Source of the DNA: Lachnospiraceae bacterium
GTDB taxonomy: Bacteria > Bacillota > Clostridia > Lachnospirales > Lachnospiraceae
DNA: 64,000 nucleotides
Assembly (NCBI GenBank): GCA_017446045.1
Contig: JAFSRP010000010.1
Location: forward strand, 1 to 64,000
Direction of reading: 5' to 3'
Below are positions 1 to 8,814 of this stretch, in pieces (position 1 is the first letter of the stretch; each line of letters opens with the position of its first letter). Position numbers and translations under genes: made by a program. Under the pieces are notes generated by a model. The model saw nothing but the letters and a program-made list of their open reading frames with translations, searched no databases and had not been told where the DNA came from.

Positions 1-127
1 TCCCGTTCTTACTGTTTGCTTTCCGAAGATTTCTATTTCTCTCAATAGGTTTCTTCGGGGTCTGTGCATTAATTCTTAGTTCTGTATTCTCTTTTTATGG
101 TGCCCCGCTCTTTCGAGCAGCTTTAGT
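1..127 (-). other. Transcribed 5' leader running off the left edge (probable rRNA operon leader)
   Basis: No convincing gene lies here. On the minus strand this is the region downstream of two strong promoters. It can fold locally: GCTC-GAAA-GAGC (tetraloop hairpin) near 107-118, and a longer hairpin at 25-60 with arms CCGAAGA and TCTTCGG plus an inner CTATT/AATAG pairing. Strong tandem promoters followed by a structured, non-coding leader are typical of rRNA operons, so a 16S gene just beyond position 1 is the likeliest reading. A tRNA array or another stable RNA is possible. The mature RNA itself is not in the window. Confidence 0.5.
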
Positions 128-156
128 AGTCTATCACAGCTAGACGCTGCTGTCAA
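128..156 (-). promoter_or_regulatory. Strong sigma-A promoter P2 (rRNA type)
   Basis: On the minus strand TTGACA (156-151) is followed by exactly 17 bp and TAGACT (133-128). An A-rich stretch just upstream (about 160-190) resembles an UP element. It fires to the left, out of the window. Confidence 0.8.
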
Positions 157-235
157 CTGCTTTTTTTCTTTTTTCAAAGAATTTTTTGCGCTTCCGATCC
201 GGCTTTTTAAAACCCTTTCAAGCGGCGCGAGTGTT

Positions 236-264
236 ATAATACCGCAGTTAGAGACGGATTGCAA
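236..264 (-). promoter_or_regulatory. Strong sigma-A promoter P1 (rRNA type)
   Basis: Minus-strand TTGCAA (264-259), 17 bp, TATTAT (241-236), with an A/T-rich UP-like block at about 266-295. Its spacing of about 108 bp from P2 and the same direction give the tandem P1-P2 layout common before rRNA operons. Confidence 0.7.
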
Positions 265-355
265 GTGGTTTTTTCTTTTTTTATTATCTTTTAAAAAAGG
301 AATATCATATAATTTATTTTAATAACGTTTTTTCATCTTATGACCAACGTTTTCC

Positions 356-389
356 TGCAAAATAAGAGAGGATCCTTTCGGATCCTCTC
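356..389 (-). terminator. Rho-independent terminator of the peptide transporter operon
   Basis: Ten-base arms GAGAGGATCC and GGATCCTCTC enclose a 4-nt loop, followed on the minus strand by a U-rich run (TTATTTTG). It sits 34 bp past the stop of the substrate-binding protein and insulates the operon from the strong promoters downstream. Confidence 0.85.
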
Positions 390-422
390 CTCTTATGAAG
401 CGATTACCTTCAAAGCTGATTC

Positions 423-2042
423 TTACTTGGAGCAGTATGCGTAGTAAGCCTCTTCATAGTCTCTTGCCCACCAGAAGCCGTCTACGTTGTCAAGTACTAC
501 TGCGCCCAGTCTCTGATGATTCAGCGGGATCATGGTGTAGTCTTCCATCAGCATCTCAAGGCACTCTTCCCAGATCTTCTCACGCTCTGCGGGATCAGCG
601 GTACCAGCACCCTTAAGATAGGTGTCGAAGAACTCCTGGCGATCATAGCCGATACGCTTCAGAGCGCTTGCACCCGGCTGCAGCTGGTTCAGGAAACCGT
701 CTGCTTCCATGGTGTTTGCAGTGAAGCCATAGAGGCACATATGATGGTTGCCGGCGCCGATGTACTCACGCATCGGAGCATCTTCCATCTTGTTGACAGT
801 GACGTTGATGCCAGCCTCTGCGACCTGAGCCTGAATAGCCTCTGCCATGTCGCATCTCTGGGAATCGTTGGACTCAACAGTGATCTCTACGTCTACGCCG
901 TTCGGGAAGCCAGCCTCTGCAAGCAGAGCCTTTGCTGCTTCAATATCATGGCCTGCGCCGAAGTACTTCTGGTAAGTCTCTTCATTGGAGCCTGCGATAC
1001 CCGGAACGATGAACGCAACTGCGGGACTACCGAAGCTGCCATATGCAAGCTTAACGGTTGCTTCTACATTGATCGCTCTTGCGAATGCCTCACGGACCTT
1101 AACGTTGTCCATCGGAGCCTTCTGGGTGTTCAGAAGCATATAAACAGTCTTTGCTGTCTGACCATAAACTACATGAACTCCGTCAATGGCATCCAGCTGG
1201 TCAAACTCACGGGTGTTGGGGTTAAGAATGATATCATACTGCTTTGTCTTAGCCTCAGTGGCTCTGGACTCTGCGGAAGAAACGATACGCATCTCAAGGG
1301 CTTTGCACTTGGGAAGTCCTTCAACCCAATAGTTCTCGTTTGCACTGCACTTAATGATGTCGCCCTGAGTATAGCTCTCAAGCTTCCAGGGGCCGGTACC
1401 GATACAGCAAGCCGGATTCAGCCAGTCTTCGCCGTTCTCTTCAAACGCCTTCTTGGAAGCGATGCAGCACTGCGGATATGCAAGATGGTTCGGCATGGTG
1501 CCGGTCGGGTTCTTCAGGAAGTAGTTGACTGTATAGTCATCAACCTTCTCTACATGATCGACCAGGTTGTACTTTGCATTCGGAAGAGTGTTCTCCAAAG
1601 CTCTGGTAACTGTCCAGACAACATCATCTGCAGTCATCTCGTCACCGGTGGAGAACTTGACGCCTTCACGAAGCTTGATGGTGAGGGTCTTGTCATCAGC
1701 CCACTCATAGCTTTCAGCCAGCCAGGGCTCGAGTTCGCCGTTCTCGTTGAAACGGAACAGAGTCTCATAGATCTGAGCGGTGATACGGTTGTAACCCTGC
1801 TCATCGTTGTTGCCGGGCTCAAATGTACCGGGATCGAAGTTCTGGATAACTCTCAGAGTGCTGTCGCCCTCTGCTGCCGGTGCTTCTGCTGCCGGAGCCT
1901 CTGCTGCCGGAGCCGCTGCCGCCTGGGTCTCAGCCGGAGCTGCTGCCGGTGCTGCCGTGGTCGCTGCCGGCTGTGAGCCGCCGCAGGCTGCCAGGCCAGC
2001 GATCATAGCCATCGTCAGGACTACTGCCAATGTTTTCTTCAT
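423..2042 (-). CDS. Peptide-type ABC transporter substrate-binding lipoprotein (SBP family 5)
   Basis: 539 residues. The N-terminus is a lipoprotein signal peptide with lipobox LAAC (Cys20), so the mature protein is predicted to be lipid-anchored outside the membrane. An Ala/Pro/Glu-rich low-complexity linker (about 22-60) precedes a full-length SBP_bac_5 domain. The family binds di- or oligopeptides, and some members bind nickel complexes or other ligands; the ligand cannot be read from the sequence. It is the last gene of a five-gene importer operon, 148 bp after the second ATPase gene, a gap that could allow separate expression. Start is ATG with AGGAGG-like SD (CAGGAGGTAATCT). A strong terminator follows. 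Confidence 0.93.
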   Translation of the reverse strand: MKKTLAVVLTMAMIAGLAACGGSQPAATTAAPAAAPAETQAAAAPAAEAPAAEAPAAEGDSTLRVIQNFDPGTFEPGNNDEQGYNRITAQIYETLFRFNENGELEPWLAESYEWADDKTLTIKLREGVKFSTGDEMTADDVVWTVTRALENTLPNAKYNLVDHVEKVDDYTVNYFLKNPTGTMPNHLAYPQCCIASKKAFEENGEDWLNPACCIGTGPWKLESYTQGDIIKCSANENYWVEGLPKCKALEMRIVSSAESRATEAKTKQYDIILNPNTREFDQLDAIDGVHVVYGQTAKTVYMLLNTQKAPMDNVKVREAFARAINVEATVKLAYGSFGSPAVAFIVPGIAGSNEETYQKYFGAGHDIEAAKALLAEAGFPNGVDVEITVESNDSQRCDMAEAIQAQVAEAGINVTVNKMEDAPMREYIGAGNHHMCLYGFTANTMEADGFLNQLQPGASALKRIGYDRQEFFDTYLKGAGTADPAEREKIWEECLEMLMEDYTMIPLNHQRLGAVVLDNVDGFWWARDYEEAYYAYCSK

Positions 2043-2190
2043 AGATTACCTCCTGTGAAAAATGGTTTTCGTGACTATATTGTAACAGATTACTGCCGGG
2101 AATGTATTACGGAAATCTTAGTTATTCATGTTTTGTACATAAATCGTTCAAAAGCCGTTCACATTCGGTGTTCTGCTGCAACTATGTTGA

Positions 2191-3162
2191 TCAAAGATTG
2201 TTTAACTCCCGTACCCTGTGACAAGCGACAAAATGTCCGGGCTCCACTTCTTCGAGCTGCGGGAACTCATTGTGGCATCTCTCTGTCGCATACTCGCAGC
2301 GCGGCGCGAACCGGCATGCATTCGGCGGCTCGATCGGGCTGGTGATCTCACCCCTGATCAGGATCCGCTCGCTCTTGTTGTCGATATCGACACGCGGGAT
2401 CGCGGAGATCAGCGCTTTGGTGTACGGATGATACTGGTGCTTGAACAGTTCTTTGGAATCTGCCTTCTCCACGGCCGTGCCGAGGTACATGACCATGATG
2501 TCGTTGGAAATGTGCTTAACGACGCTTAAGTTGTGGGTAATGAAGATATAGGTCAGATTTCTCTGTTCCTGCAGATCCATCATCAGATTCAGGACCTGTG
2601 CCTGAATGGAAACATCCAGCGCGGAGACCGGCTCGTCACATACAATAAAGGAAGGATTCAGGATGATCGCGCGGCCGATGCCGATACGCTGCCGGCGTCC
2701 GCCATCCAGCTCATGCGCATAGGAGTCAGCGAGACGGGATGCCAGTCCGACGGTCTCCATGGTCTCCTTGACCTTCTGCTCGATCTCCTCCTTAGACTTG
2801 CAGAGCTTATAGATCTTCAGAGGCTCTGCGATCAGTTGTTTGACCGACATACGGGGATCGATCGAAGAGAACGGGTCCTGGAAGATGATCTGCATTTCTT
2901 TACGAAGCTCATGGAGCTCCGCTTTGGAGACATCAGAGATGTCTCTTCCGTCAAAAATGATCTGACCGGATGTCTTCGGATGCAGATGCAGGATCGTACG
3001 TCCAAGTGTAGACTTGCCGCAGCCGGACTCACCGACGACACCAAGGGTCGTACCCTTCGGAATATCGAAAGTCACATCATCCACTGCGTGAAGCTTTCCG
3101 CCGGGGGTATTGAAATACTTCTTTAAGTTTCTGACACTTAACATGTAGTTGTTGTTTTCCAT
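2191..3162 (-). CDS. Oligopeptide/dipeptide ABC transporter ATP-binding protein (OppF/DppF type)
   Basis: 323 residues from the ATG at 3162. This start overlaps the stop of the preceding gene as TAATG and follows a GGAGG SD, so the longer upstream reading is rejected. Walker [10 protein letters not shown] is at 44-52, Q-loop IIFQDP, Walker [12 protein letters not shown], and the C-terminal oligopeptide_HTH-like Cys-rich extension (RFAPRCEYA) is present. The ABC signature is unusual, LDGGRRQR rather than LSGGQRQR; I recall this as a recurring variant in clostridial OppF proteins. It should pair with the neighbouring ATPase to energise the two permeases. Confidence 0.93.
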   Translation of the reverse strand: MENNNYMLSVRNLKKYFNTPGGKLHAVDDVTFDIPKGTTLGVVGESGCGKSTLGRTILHLHPKTSGQIIFDGRDISDVSKAELHELRKEMQIIFQDPFSSIDPRMSVKQLIAEPLKIYKLCKSKEEIEQKVKETMETVGLASRLADSYAHELDGGRRQRIGIGRAIILNPSFIVCDEPVSALDVSIQAQVLNLMMDLQEQRNLTYIFITHNLSVVKHISNDIMVMYLGTAVEKADSKELFKHQYHPYTKALISAIPRVDIDNKSERILIRGEITSPIEPPNACRFAPRCEYATERCHNEFPQLEEVEPGHFVACHRVRELNNL

Positions 3163-4139
3163 TATGCCCCCTCCTTTAACGGATTGAAGCAGGCTACCAT
3201 ATGGCCGTCTCCAATATCTTCGAGCTGCGGTCTCTTCGTCTTGCACTCTTCGATCGCATTCGGGCAGCGTTCACAGAACGCACAGCCTTCCGGAAGGTTG
3301 GAAGGATCAGGCATCATGCCCTTGATCGGATCCAGTCTCTCGGTCTCGATATCCAGTCTCGGGATCGACCCGAACAGGCCCTTGGTATACGGATGCTTGA
3401 TGTTCTTGTATACCGCACGGATCGTGCCGGATTCCACGATAGAACCGGCATACATAATCATAACGCGGTCACAGGTCTCGGCGACGACGCCAAGATCATG
3501 GGTGATCAGCAGCAGGGACATTCCCAGCTTCTCTCTCAGCCCGTTGATCAGGTCCAGTACCTGTGCCTGGATGGTAACGTCCAGCGCGGAAGTAGGCTCA
3601 TCAGCGATCAGAAGCTTCGGATTGCAGGCAAGAGCCATAGCGATCAGGACTCTCTGCTTCATGCCGCCGGAGAACTGATGCGGATACTCTCCGTACCGCT
3701 CACCCGGAATACCGACCAGCTCCAGCATATCCCTTGCCTTGTCCATGGCCTCGAATCTGCCCACGTCATTATGAAGACGGACAACTTCCGTGATCTGATC
3801 GCCGACCGTCATGACGGGGTTCAGGGACGTCATGGGATCCTGGAAGATCATTGCGACATCATTGCCGCGGATCTTACGGACTTCTGCTTCGCTTTTCGCA
3901 AGGACATCTTCCCCGTTCAGAATGATCTTTCCGCTGACGATCCGTCCGGGAGGATTGGGAACAAGATCCAGGATAGAAAGCGCAGTGGTCGTCTTGCCTG
4001 CACCGGTCTCTCCTACCAGGCCCACACGCTCGCCTTTATCGATCGTGAAGCTGATACCGTTGACCGCTTCGCAGGTAGATGTTCTGAGGAAATATTTAAC
4101 AACCAGATCCTCAACTGATAATAATGTATTCTCTCCCAT
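3162..4139 (-). CDS. Oligopeptide/dipeptide ABC transporter ATP-binding protein (OppD/DppD type)
   Basis: 325 residues. Walker [10 protein letters not shown] at 43-51, Q-loop [11 protein letters not shown], canonical signature QFSGGMKQR, Walker [14 protein letters not shown]-loop ITHD, and the C-terminal Cys-containing oligopeptide extension ([10 protein letters not shown]). It forms the nucleotide-binding pair with the downstream OppF-type subunit, with which it is translationally coupled (1-nt overlap). It lies 21 bp after the second permease gene. Confidence 0.94.
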   Translation of the reverse strand: MGENTLLSVEDLVVKYFLRTSTCEAVNGISFTIDKGERVGLVGETGAGKTTTALSILDLVPNPPGRIVSGKIILNGEDVLAKSEAEVRKIRGNDVAMIFQDPMTSLNPVMTVGDQITEVVRLHNDVGRFEAMDKARDMLELVGIPGERYGEYPHQFSGGMKQRVLIAMALACNPKLLIADEPTSALDVTIQAQVLDLINGLREKLGMSLLLITHDLGVVAETCDRVMIMYAGSIVESGTIRAVYKNIKHPYTKGLFGSIPRLDIETERLDPIKGMMPDPSNLPEGCAFCERCPNAIEECKTKRPQLEDIGDGHMVACFNPLKEGA

Positions 4140-4160
4140 TATGCTTACCTCGCCTTCTTA

Positions 4161-5033
4161 TTAATTCAGACGCGGATCAAGAGCGTCTCTCAGACCGTCG
4201 CCAAGATAGTTCAGGCAGTAGCTCAGGAGCACGATGCAAAGACCCGGAAGGATCGGATAGTACCAGTTGGTGCTCAGGAAGCCACGGCCTTGTGAGATCA
4301 TAAGGCCCCACTCAGGCTTCGGAGGCTGGATGCCCAGACCGATGAAGGAAAGGCCTGCTGCTTCCAGAATGGAACCGCCGGTCGACATGGTGAAACGAAC
4401 GATCAGCGGAGCAACGGCATTGGGCAGAATGTGTGTCAGCAGAATGCGTGCGTCACTGGCACCAAGGGCAATGGAAGCTTCCACATACTCTTCATTACGC
4501 AGCGTCAGCACTTTTGCTCTCGCCAGTCTCGCATAACCGGGAGTGTAGTACAATGCCAGAGCGATGATCATGTTTCTCATATTGGAACCCATGATAACGA
4601 CCAGACACATCAGCAACGCCATGTCCGGGATGGATCCGAAAATGTCAAGGAAACGCATGATCGGGTTGTCCAGCTTCGGATAATAAGCCGCAAGTGTTCC
4701 GAGAAAAACACCCAGGATACAGGAGAAGATCATGGTGCAGAGACCGATGACCAGCGAGTATCTCGTACCATAGATGACACGGCTGAAAATATCACGCCCG
4801 AACTGGTCCGTGCCGAAGGGGTGTTTCAGGCTGGGAAAGAGAAGGATCTCGTCATAGTTCTGTGCCGCGTAATCATAGGGTGCAAGCAGCGGTGCAAAGA
4901 TGGCGATCAGGATGATCGCGATGATGATATACAGGCTGACCAGAGCGAATTTGTTTTCCTTCAATCTGATCCAGGCCAGCTGAAACTGGCTCCGGCCAAG
5001 CTTTTCTTTCTGATATCCGTCTTTCTTAGCCAT
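4161..5033 (-). CDS. Peptide ABC transporter permease (OppC/DppC type)
   Basis: 290 residues with an N-terminal OppC_N segment and about six membrane spans. The EAA-type cytoplasmic loop (EASIALGASDARILLTHILP) that contacts the ATPase is present. The start codon overlaps the stop of the upstream permease by one base (TAATG), so the two permeases are translationally coupled, consistent with a heterodimeric channel. Confidence 0.94.
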   Translation of the reverse strand: MAKKDGYQKEKLGRSQFQLAWIRLKENKFALVSLYIIIAIILIAIFAPLLAPYDYAAQNYDEILLFPSLKHPFGTDQFGRDIFSRVIYGTRYSLVIGLCTMIFSCILGVFLGTLAAYYPKLDNPIMRFLDIFGSIPDMALLMCLVVIMGSNMRNMIIALALYYTPGYARLARAKVLTLRNEEYVEASIALGASDARILLTHILPNAVAPLIVRFTMSTGGSILEAAGLSFIGLGIQPPKPEWGLMISQGRGFLSTNWYYPILPGLCIVLLSYCLNYLGDGLRDALDPRLN

Positions 5034-6007
5034 TATTTTCCACCTCCCGCAGCCTTGGCAGTCTTCTTTTTCTTGACGCCGAAACCATAGGTCGCCTTAA
5101 TACGCGGGTCGATAAACGCGTAAAGGATATCAACGACCAAAATGATGATAGAGCACATTGCGCAAATAATGACGATGCCGGACAGGACGACCGGAGTATC
5201 CATCTTCTTAACAGCATCCAGAACATAGTTGCCGATGCCGGGAATCGCGAATACAGACTCTACCAGAACGGTACCGCCGAGGTATCCGCAGAACTGCGTG
5301 GAAAGCTGTGTCAGGATCGGAATGAACGCATTACGGAGTGCATGGCTGATGATGACCTTCCATTCGACCTGGCCTTTGGATCTTGCAGTACGGATATAAT
5401 CCTGACGTATGACTTCCAGGACCGAAGAACGCGTCATACGGGTAACGCCCGAACTTGCCTGAAGACCTATGGTGGCTACAGGCAGGATCCAGTACTTGAA
5501 TCCGTAGGAACCCGTCGCGGGAAGTACCTGCAGCTTGACTGCAAAAATAAGAACAAACAGCATCGCGATCCAGAAGGAGGGTGCCGAGTTTCCGAACAGA
5601 GAAATAAATGTGAGTACACGGTCCGCAAGAGAGAACTGCTTCACTGCGGAGATCGTACCTGCCAGGATACCGATCAGGGAACCGACCAGAATACCGTAAA
5701 ACGCGATCGTCAGCGTCAGCGGAAGACGCGCCGCGATCGCACCGGCGATCGGCTGTCTTGTGATGTAGGATGTGCCCAGATCACCACGCAGCAGCTGTGC
5801 GAAATATCTGCCCAGTCTTACGATATAGGGATCATTGAGGCCAAACTGAATACGGATCGCCTCCAACGCGTCTTCCGTAGCAGTCTGGCCCAGGATGACC
5901 TTTGCAGGATCGCCCGGGGTGAATTCCAGCAGCGTAAAAACAAATATGATCGTACATGACAGCGTAATTATCATGAACAACAGTCGTTTGACAATGTAGC
6001 GTAACAT
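5033..6007 (-). CDS. Peptide ABC transporter permease (OppB/DppB type)
   Basis: 324 residues, the usual length. It has the N-terminal TM1 and the conserved FTPGDPA segment of DppB/OppB proteins, six predicted membrane spans, and the EAA-type loop (RTARSKGQ). It is the first gene of the operon; its ATG follows a near-perfect AGAGGAGGTAAAC SD. The 179 bp upstream hold the terminator of the histidine-kinase gene and presumably the operon promoter, which I could not place confidently. Confidence 0.94.
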   Translation of the reverse strand: MLRYIVKRLLFMIITLSCTIIFVFTLLEFTPGDPAKVILGQTATEDALEAIRIQFGLNDPYIVRLGRYFAQLLRGDLGTSYITRQPIAGAIAARLPLTLTIAFYGILVGSLIGILAGTISAVKQFSLADRVLTFISLFGNSAPSFWIAMLFVLIFAVKLQVLPATGSYGFKYWILPVATIGLQASSGVTRMTRSSVLEVIRQDYIRTARSKGQVEWKVIISHALRNAFIPILTQLSTQFCGYLGGTVLVESVFAIPGIGNYVLDAVKKMDTPVVLSGIVIICAMCSIIILVVDILYAFIDPRIKATYGFGVKKKKTAKAAGGGK

Positions 6008-6114
6008 GTTTACCTCCTCTTGATTATGCCATGCATTTAAATTAAACCATATCAGTCATAACGAAAGATTACGTTTTCCTTACATTTTGTTAAGAAACGT
6101 TTCGTGCTATTTGC

Positions 6115-6159
6115 TAAAAAAAAGAATGACTGTTCATGCATTTTCCACAAACGTCATTC
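6115..6159 (-). terminator. Terminator after the histidine kinase gene
   Basis: Minus-strand hairpin with arms GAATGAC/GTCATTC followed by eight U residues. The 22-nt loop is long for an intrinsic terminator, but placement 28 bp past the stop fits. Confidence 0.65.
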
Positions 6160-6186
6160 CTTGTTCTCAAAAGATGACCATTCACC

Positions 6187-7941
6187 TTACCGAGTATCTT
6201 TTTGTCCCGGCCGTATACCAGGCAGCCTGACAATGAAAGTACTTCCTTTGCCGGGAACGGAACGCACATCGACCGTACCCCCATGCTGTTCCACTACATT
6301 TTTAACGATCGCCAGTCCAAGACCGGTTCCCTTACCCACTTCTTTGGTCGTAAAGAAAGGATCAAAAATATGAGGGAGCACATCCTCCGGAATCCCGGTA
6401 CCGGAATCCGCGATCCTGAAGACTATTTCCTCCGACACACTGATCGCTTTTGAAGAGAGCCGAAGAGTTCCGCCATTTTCCTCCATGGCATGATATGCGT
6501 TGATGATCAGATTGAGCAGGAGCTGCGTGATCTGAGTTTCATTACCCATAAAGCACCAACCGCCGCATTCGGTATCTATCTCGATCTCCACCGGTTTGGG
6601 TTTTGCCGGCATGGACATTTCCATCGCTTTTCGCAATACTTCATCGGGTGACAGGAGCAGCATTGCAGCAGACGGATTTTTCCGGGATATCTCCGAAAGC
6701 TTACGGATCACGTCTTTGGCTTTCAGAGACGCATTATAGATCTCGATGACATTTTCCGACAGCTCGGTGTCCTCCTCCGGGATCTTCTCGAGTGTCATGA
6801 TGCTGTAGCCCATGATCGGTGTCAGCAGGTTATTGAACTCATGGGCGATGCCTGATGTCATGGTGCCGATCAGTTCCAGACGCTGCATGTGCTCCAGTTC
6901 CTTTGTTCGCTCGATCAGCTGCTCCATGGATTCATTTTGCTGACGGAGTTCTTCAAGTTTACGGTTGCTGATCTGACGTTCCTGCTGCAGCCGGAATACT
7001 TCATACATGACCAGGCCGAAACCTGCAAGCGTTATCAGACCGGAAAGGACCAGGAAGTAGTTGATACGTGTAAGGGGCTGGATCAGGCGGTCATAAGGCG
7101 TTGCCACGGCCACTGTAAAGACACCGTTTTCATTGCCCTGTACCGGGTAGACCGCAACGTATTCTTCATGTCTGACATTATTGGAGTCCGTATATTCATA
7201 TGTACCGCTGCGTTCCTGCCGGTTTTCAAGGATCGATTTCATGATAAGGATCGCATTTTCATTTCTTCCCGCAGCGTGCTGATCCCCCGGGCGGTCGACA
7301 TGAACACCGTCTCCAAAATTGCTGATCAGAAGGTCAAATTCTTCATTATATAGAAAAGTGGCATCTCCTTCCGCGATCTCTGTACCGGCGATCTGTCTGT
7401 AGAACTGCTGCAGATCCAAAAGGGCAGCGTACTGCAGTACTTTCGCCGGACTGCGGAACAGAAATGCCAGGTAATACTCCCCGTCCGGTGCCTGACAAAG
7501 CTTCAGGACATCACTGCCAAGTTCGCTGTAAAAAAGGTAATCCATAAGGTATCCAGAACGGGAAGAAAGTACTGTATGCCCTTCCTTTATGGCAATAATT
7601 GCGGCATTAAGATGGCTCAGGTCCATAGAGTTATCACGAAGCCAAAACCAGAGATCGGAAGACGCGCCTTCCTCGACATATCTCTTTTCCGCAGTCGCAA
7701 AATCAACACGGTTGGAAAGGTAAAAGACCTCATCCATGCATCGTTTGATCAGATTAGCCACATTGCGGTCAGTGGATCTGGCAACATCAAAAAGGTTATC
7801 TTCCTGTCCCTGGATGATAACCCTCCTGCTCTCCCGCCCGAACACCATACCGGCTGTCAGTCCCGAAAGGATCAGCAGGACCGCCAGAGCCAGCACAGGG
7901 CCGTGCGCGCGTGATTTTAAATTGTGAAAAGCGGAGCTCAT
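6187..7941 (-). CDS. Membrane sensor histidine kinase
   Basis: 584 residues. TM1 is about 15-35, a large extracytoplasmic sensor region about 36-290 (Cache-like by layout, not proven), TM2 about 294-315, then a short coiled coil. The phosphoacceptor H-box is GIAHEFNNLLTP with His367, followed by the N-box NLIINAYHAM, DSGTGIP and GKGTGLGLAIV ATP-binding motifs. The H-box is of the NtrB-like class rather than the EnvZ/PhoR class usually paired with OmpR-type regulators. The start overlaps the response-regulator stop (ATGA), so the two are co-translated. The signal sensed is unknown. Confidence 0.9.
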   Translation of the reverse strand: MSSAFHNLKSRAHGPVLALAVLLILSGLTAGMVFGRESRRVIIQGQEDNLFDVARSTDRNVANLIKRCMDEVFYLSNRVDFATAEKRYVEEGASSDLWFWLRDNSMDLSHLNAAIIAIKEGHTVLSSRSGYLMDYLFYSELGSDVLKLCQAPDGEYYLAFLFRSPAKVLQYAALLDLQQFYRQIAGTEIAEGDATFLYNEEFDLLISNFGDGVHVDRPGDQHAAGRNENAILIMKSILENRQERSGTYEYTDSNNVRHEEYVAVYPVQGNENGVFTVAVATPYDRLIQPLTRINYFLVLSGLITLAGFGLVMYEVFRLQQERQISNRKLEELRQQNESMEQLIERTKELEHMQRLELIGTMTSGIAHEFNNLLTPIMGYSIMTLEKIPEEDTELSENVIEIYNASLKAKDVIRKLSEISRKNPSAAMLLLSPDEVLRKAMEMSMPAKPKPVEIEIDTECGGWCFMGNETQITQLLLNLIINAYHAMEENGGTLRLSSKAISVSEEIVFRIADSGTGIPEDVLPHIFDPFFTTKEVGKGTGLGLAIVKNVVEQHGGTVDVRSVPGKGSTFIVRLPGIRPGQKDTR

Positions 7942-8624
7942 TCGATCACAAAGCGGTAACCAAGTCCCCTCACATTCTGGATAAATGCAGGATGGGACGG
8001 ATCATCCTCGATCTTCTGCCTAAGGCGGTTGATATAGACCATGATCGCATTTTCATCGATGATGCTGTCTCCCCAGATCATCTCATAGATCATATCTTTG
8101 GAGAATATGCTGTTGACATTGTCCAGAAAGAGCTTCATCATAGCGTTCTCTTTGGACGTCAGGTTCAGCTCCTGTCCGTTTTTGTAAAGACGAAGCGTAC
8201 TGGTATTATACACAAACGGACCGGCTTCGATCGTGTTCTCCCTGCCCTGGAGACTGCCCTTGCTCCGGCGGAGCATTGCCTTGACCTTGGCTCCCAGCGT
8301 TACCGGATTGAATGGCTTGGTAATATAATCATCCGCACCGATATCCAGTCCGAAGATCATATCATAATCTTCCTTGCGGCCGCTCACCACGATGATCGGG
8401 GTGGTATATCCGCGTTCCCGGAGAGTCCGGATGACTTCAAAGCCATCGATGCCATGCATATTGATGTCAAGCAGAATAAGGTCATATGAGGAAGAACCTG
8501 CCATTACAAGAGCCTCTTCGCCGCTGTGTGCAAGGTCCGCTTCTATGCCGTTGCTTCGGATCACCTTATATAATATGTCTATTACAGACTTGTCATCGTC
8601 TACGATCAGTACCTTGTCTGCCAT
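7938..8624 (-). CDS. OmpR/PhoB-family response regulator
   Basis: 228 residues from the ATG at 8624. A GTG at 8633 and an ATG at 8627 are in frame, but the AGGTGAGA SD overlaps the GTG and best serves 8624. The receiver domain carries the acidic pair DDD near the N-terminus, the phosphorylated Asp in LILLDINMHG and the conserved Lys in TKPFNP. The C-terminal winged helix is Trans_reg_C type (INRLRQKIE...GLGYRF). It is presumably phosphorylated by the kinase encoded directly after it. The target genes are unknown; the peptide importer downstream is a natural candidate by proximity only. Confidence 0.93.
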   Translation of the reverse strand: MADKVLIVDDDKSVIDILYKVIRSNGIEADLAHSGEEALVMAGSSSYDLILLDINMHGIDGFEVIRTLRERGYTTPIIVVSGRKEDYDMIFGLDIGADDYITKPFNPVTLGAKVKAMLRRSKGSLQGRENTIEAGPFVYNTSTLRLYKNGQELNLTSKENAMMKLFLDNVNSIFSKDMIYEMIWGDSIIDENAIMVYINRLRQKIEDDPSHPAFIQNVRGLGYRFVIE

Positions 8625-8666
8625 CATTCTCACCTGTTGTTATTTTTATGGCTTAAGAATAACACC

Positions 8667-8695
8667 ATTATACCATACAGCCATGGTTTTTAACA
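8667..8695 (-). promoter_or_regulatory. Probable promoter of the two-component operon
   Basis: Minus-strand TATAAT (8672-8667) lies about 43 bp before the regulator ATG. Seventeen bp upstream is a weak -35, TGTTAA. Confidence 0.55.
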
Positions 8696-8713
8696 TACAC
8701 CTTTTCAGGACAC

Positions 8714-8742
8714 TTGTCACAGCCTGTCATGTATGTTAAGAT
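8714..8742 (+). promoter_or_regulatory. Probable promoter of the MFS transporter
   Basis: TTGTCA (8714-8719), 17 bp, TAAGAT (8737-8742). It faces right and lies 72 bp before the transporter ATG, back to back with the two-component promoter. Confidence 0.5.
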
Positions 8743-8814
8743 ACGCATTAACACCGGCCGGGCCCTCCTGCCGGTCATTCATTTCCGGACACAGCATCGA
8801 GGTTTACTTATATT

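Noticed and set aside
76..264. 62-codon minus-strand ORF at the left edge
   Set aside because: It covers both promoters and their UP elements and has no SD; the DNA is better explained as rRNA-type control region.
516..1976. Long plus-strand ORF (486 codons) opposite the substrate-binding protein
   Set aside because: It is antisense to a gene with a clear lipobox and family match; its product is low in known motifs and Cys-rich, typical of a shadow frame.
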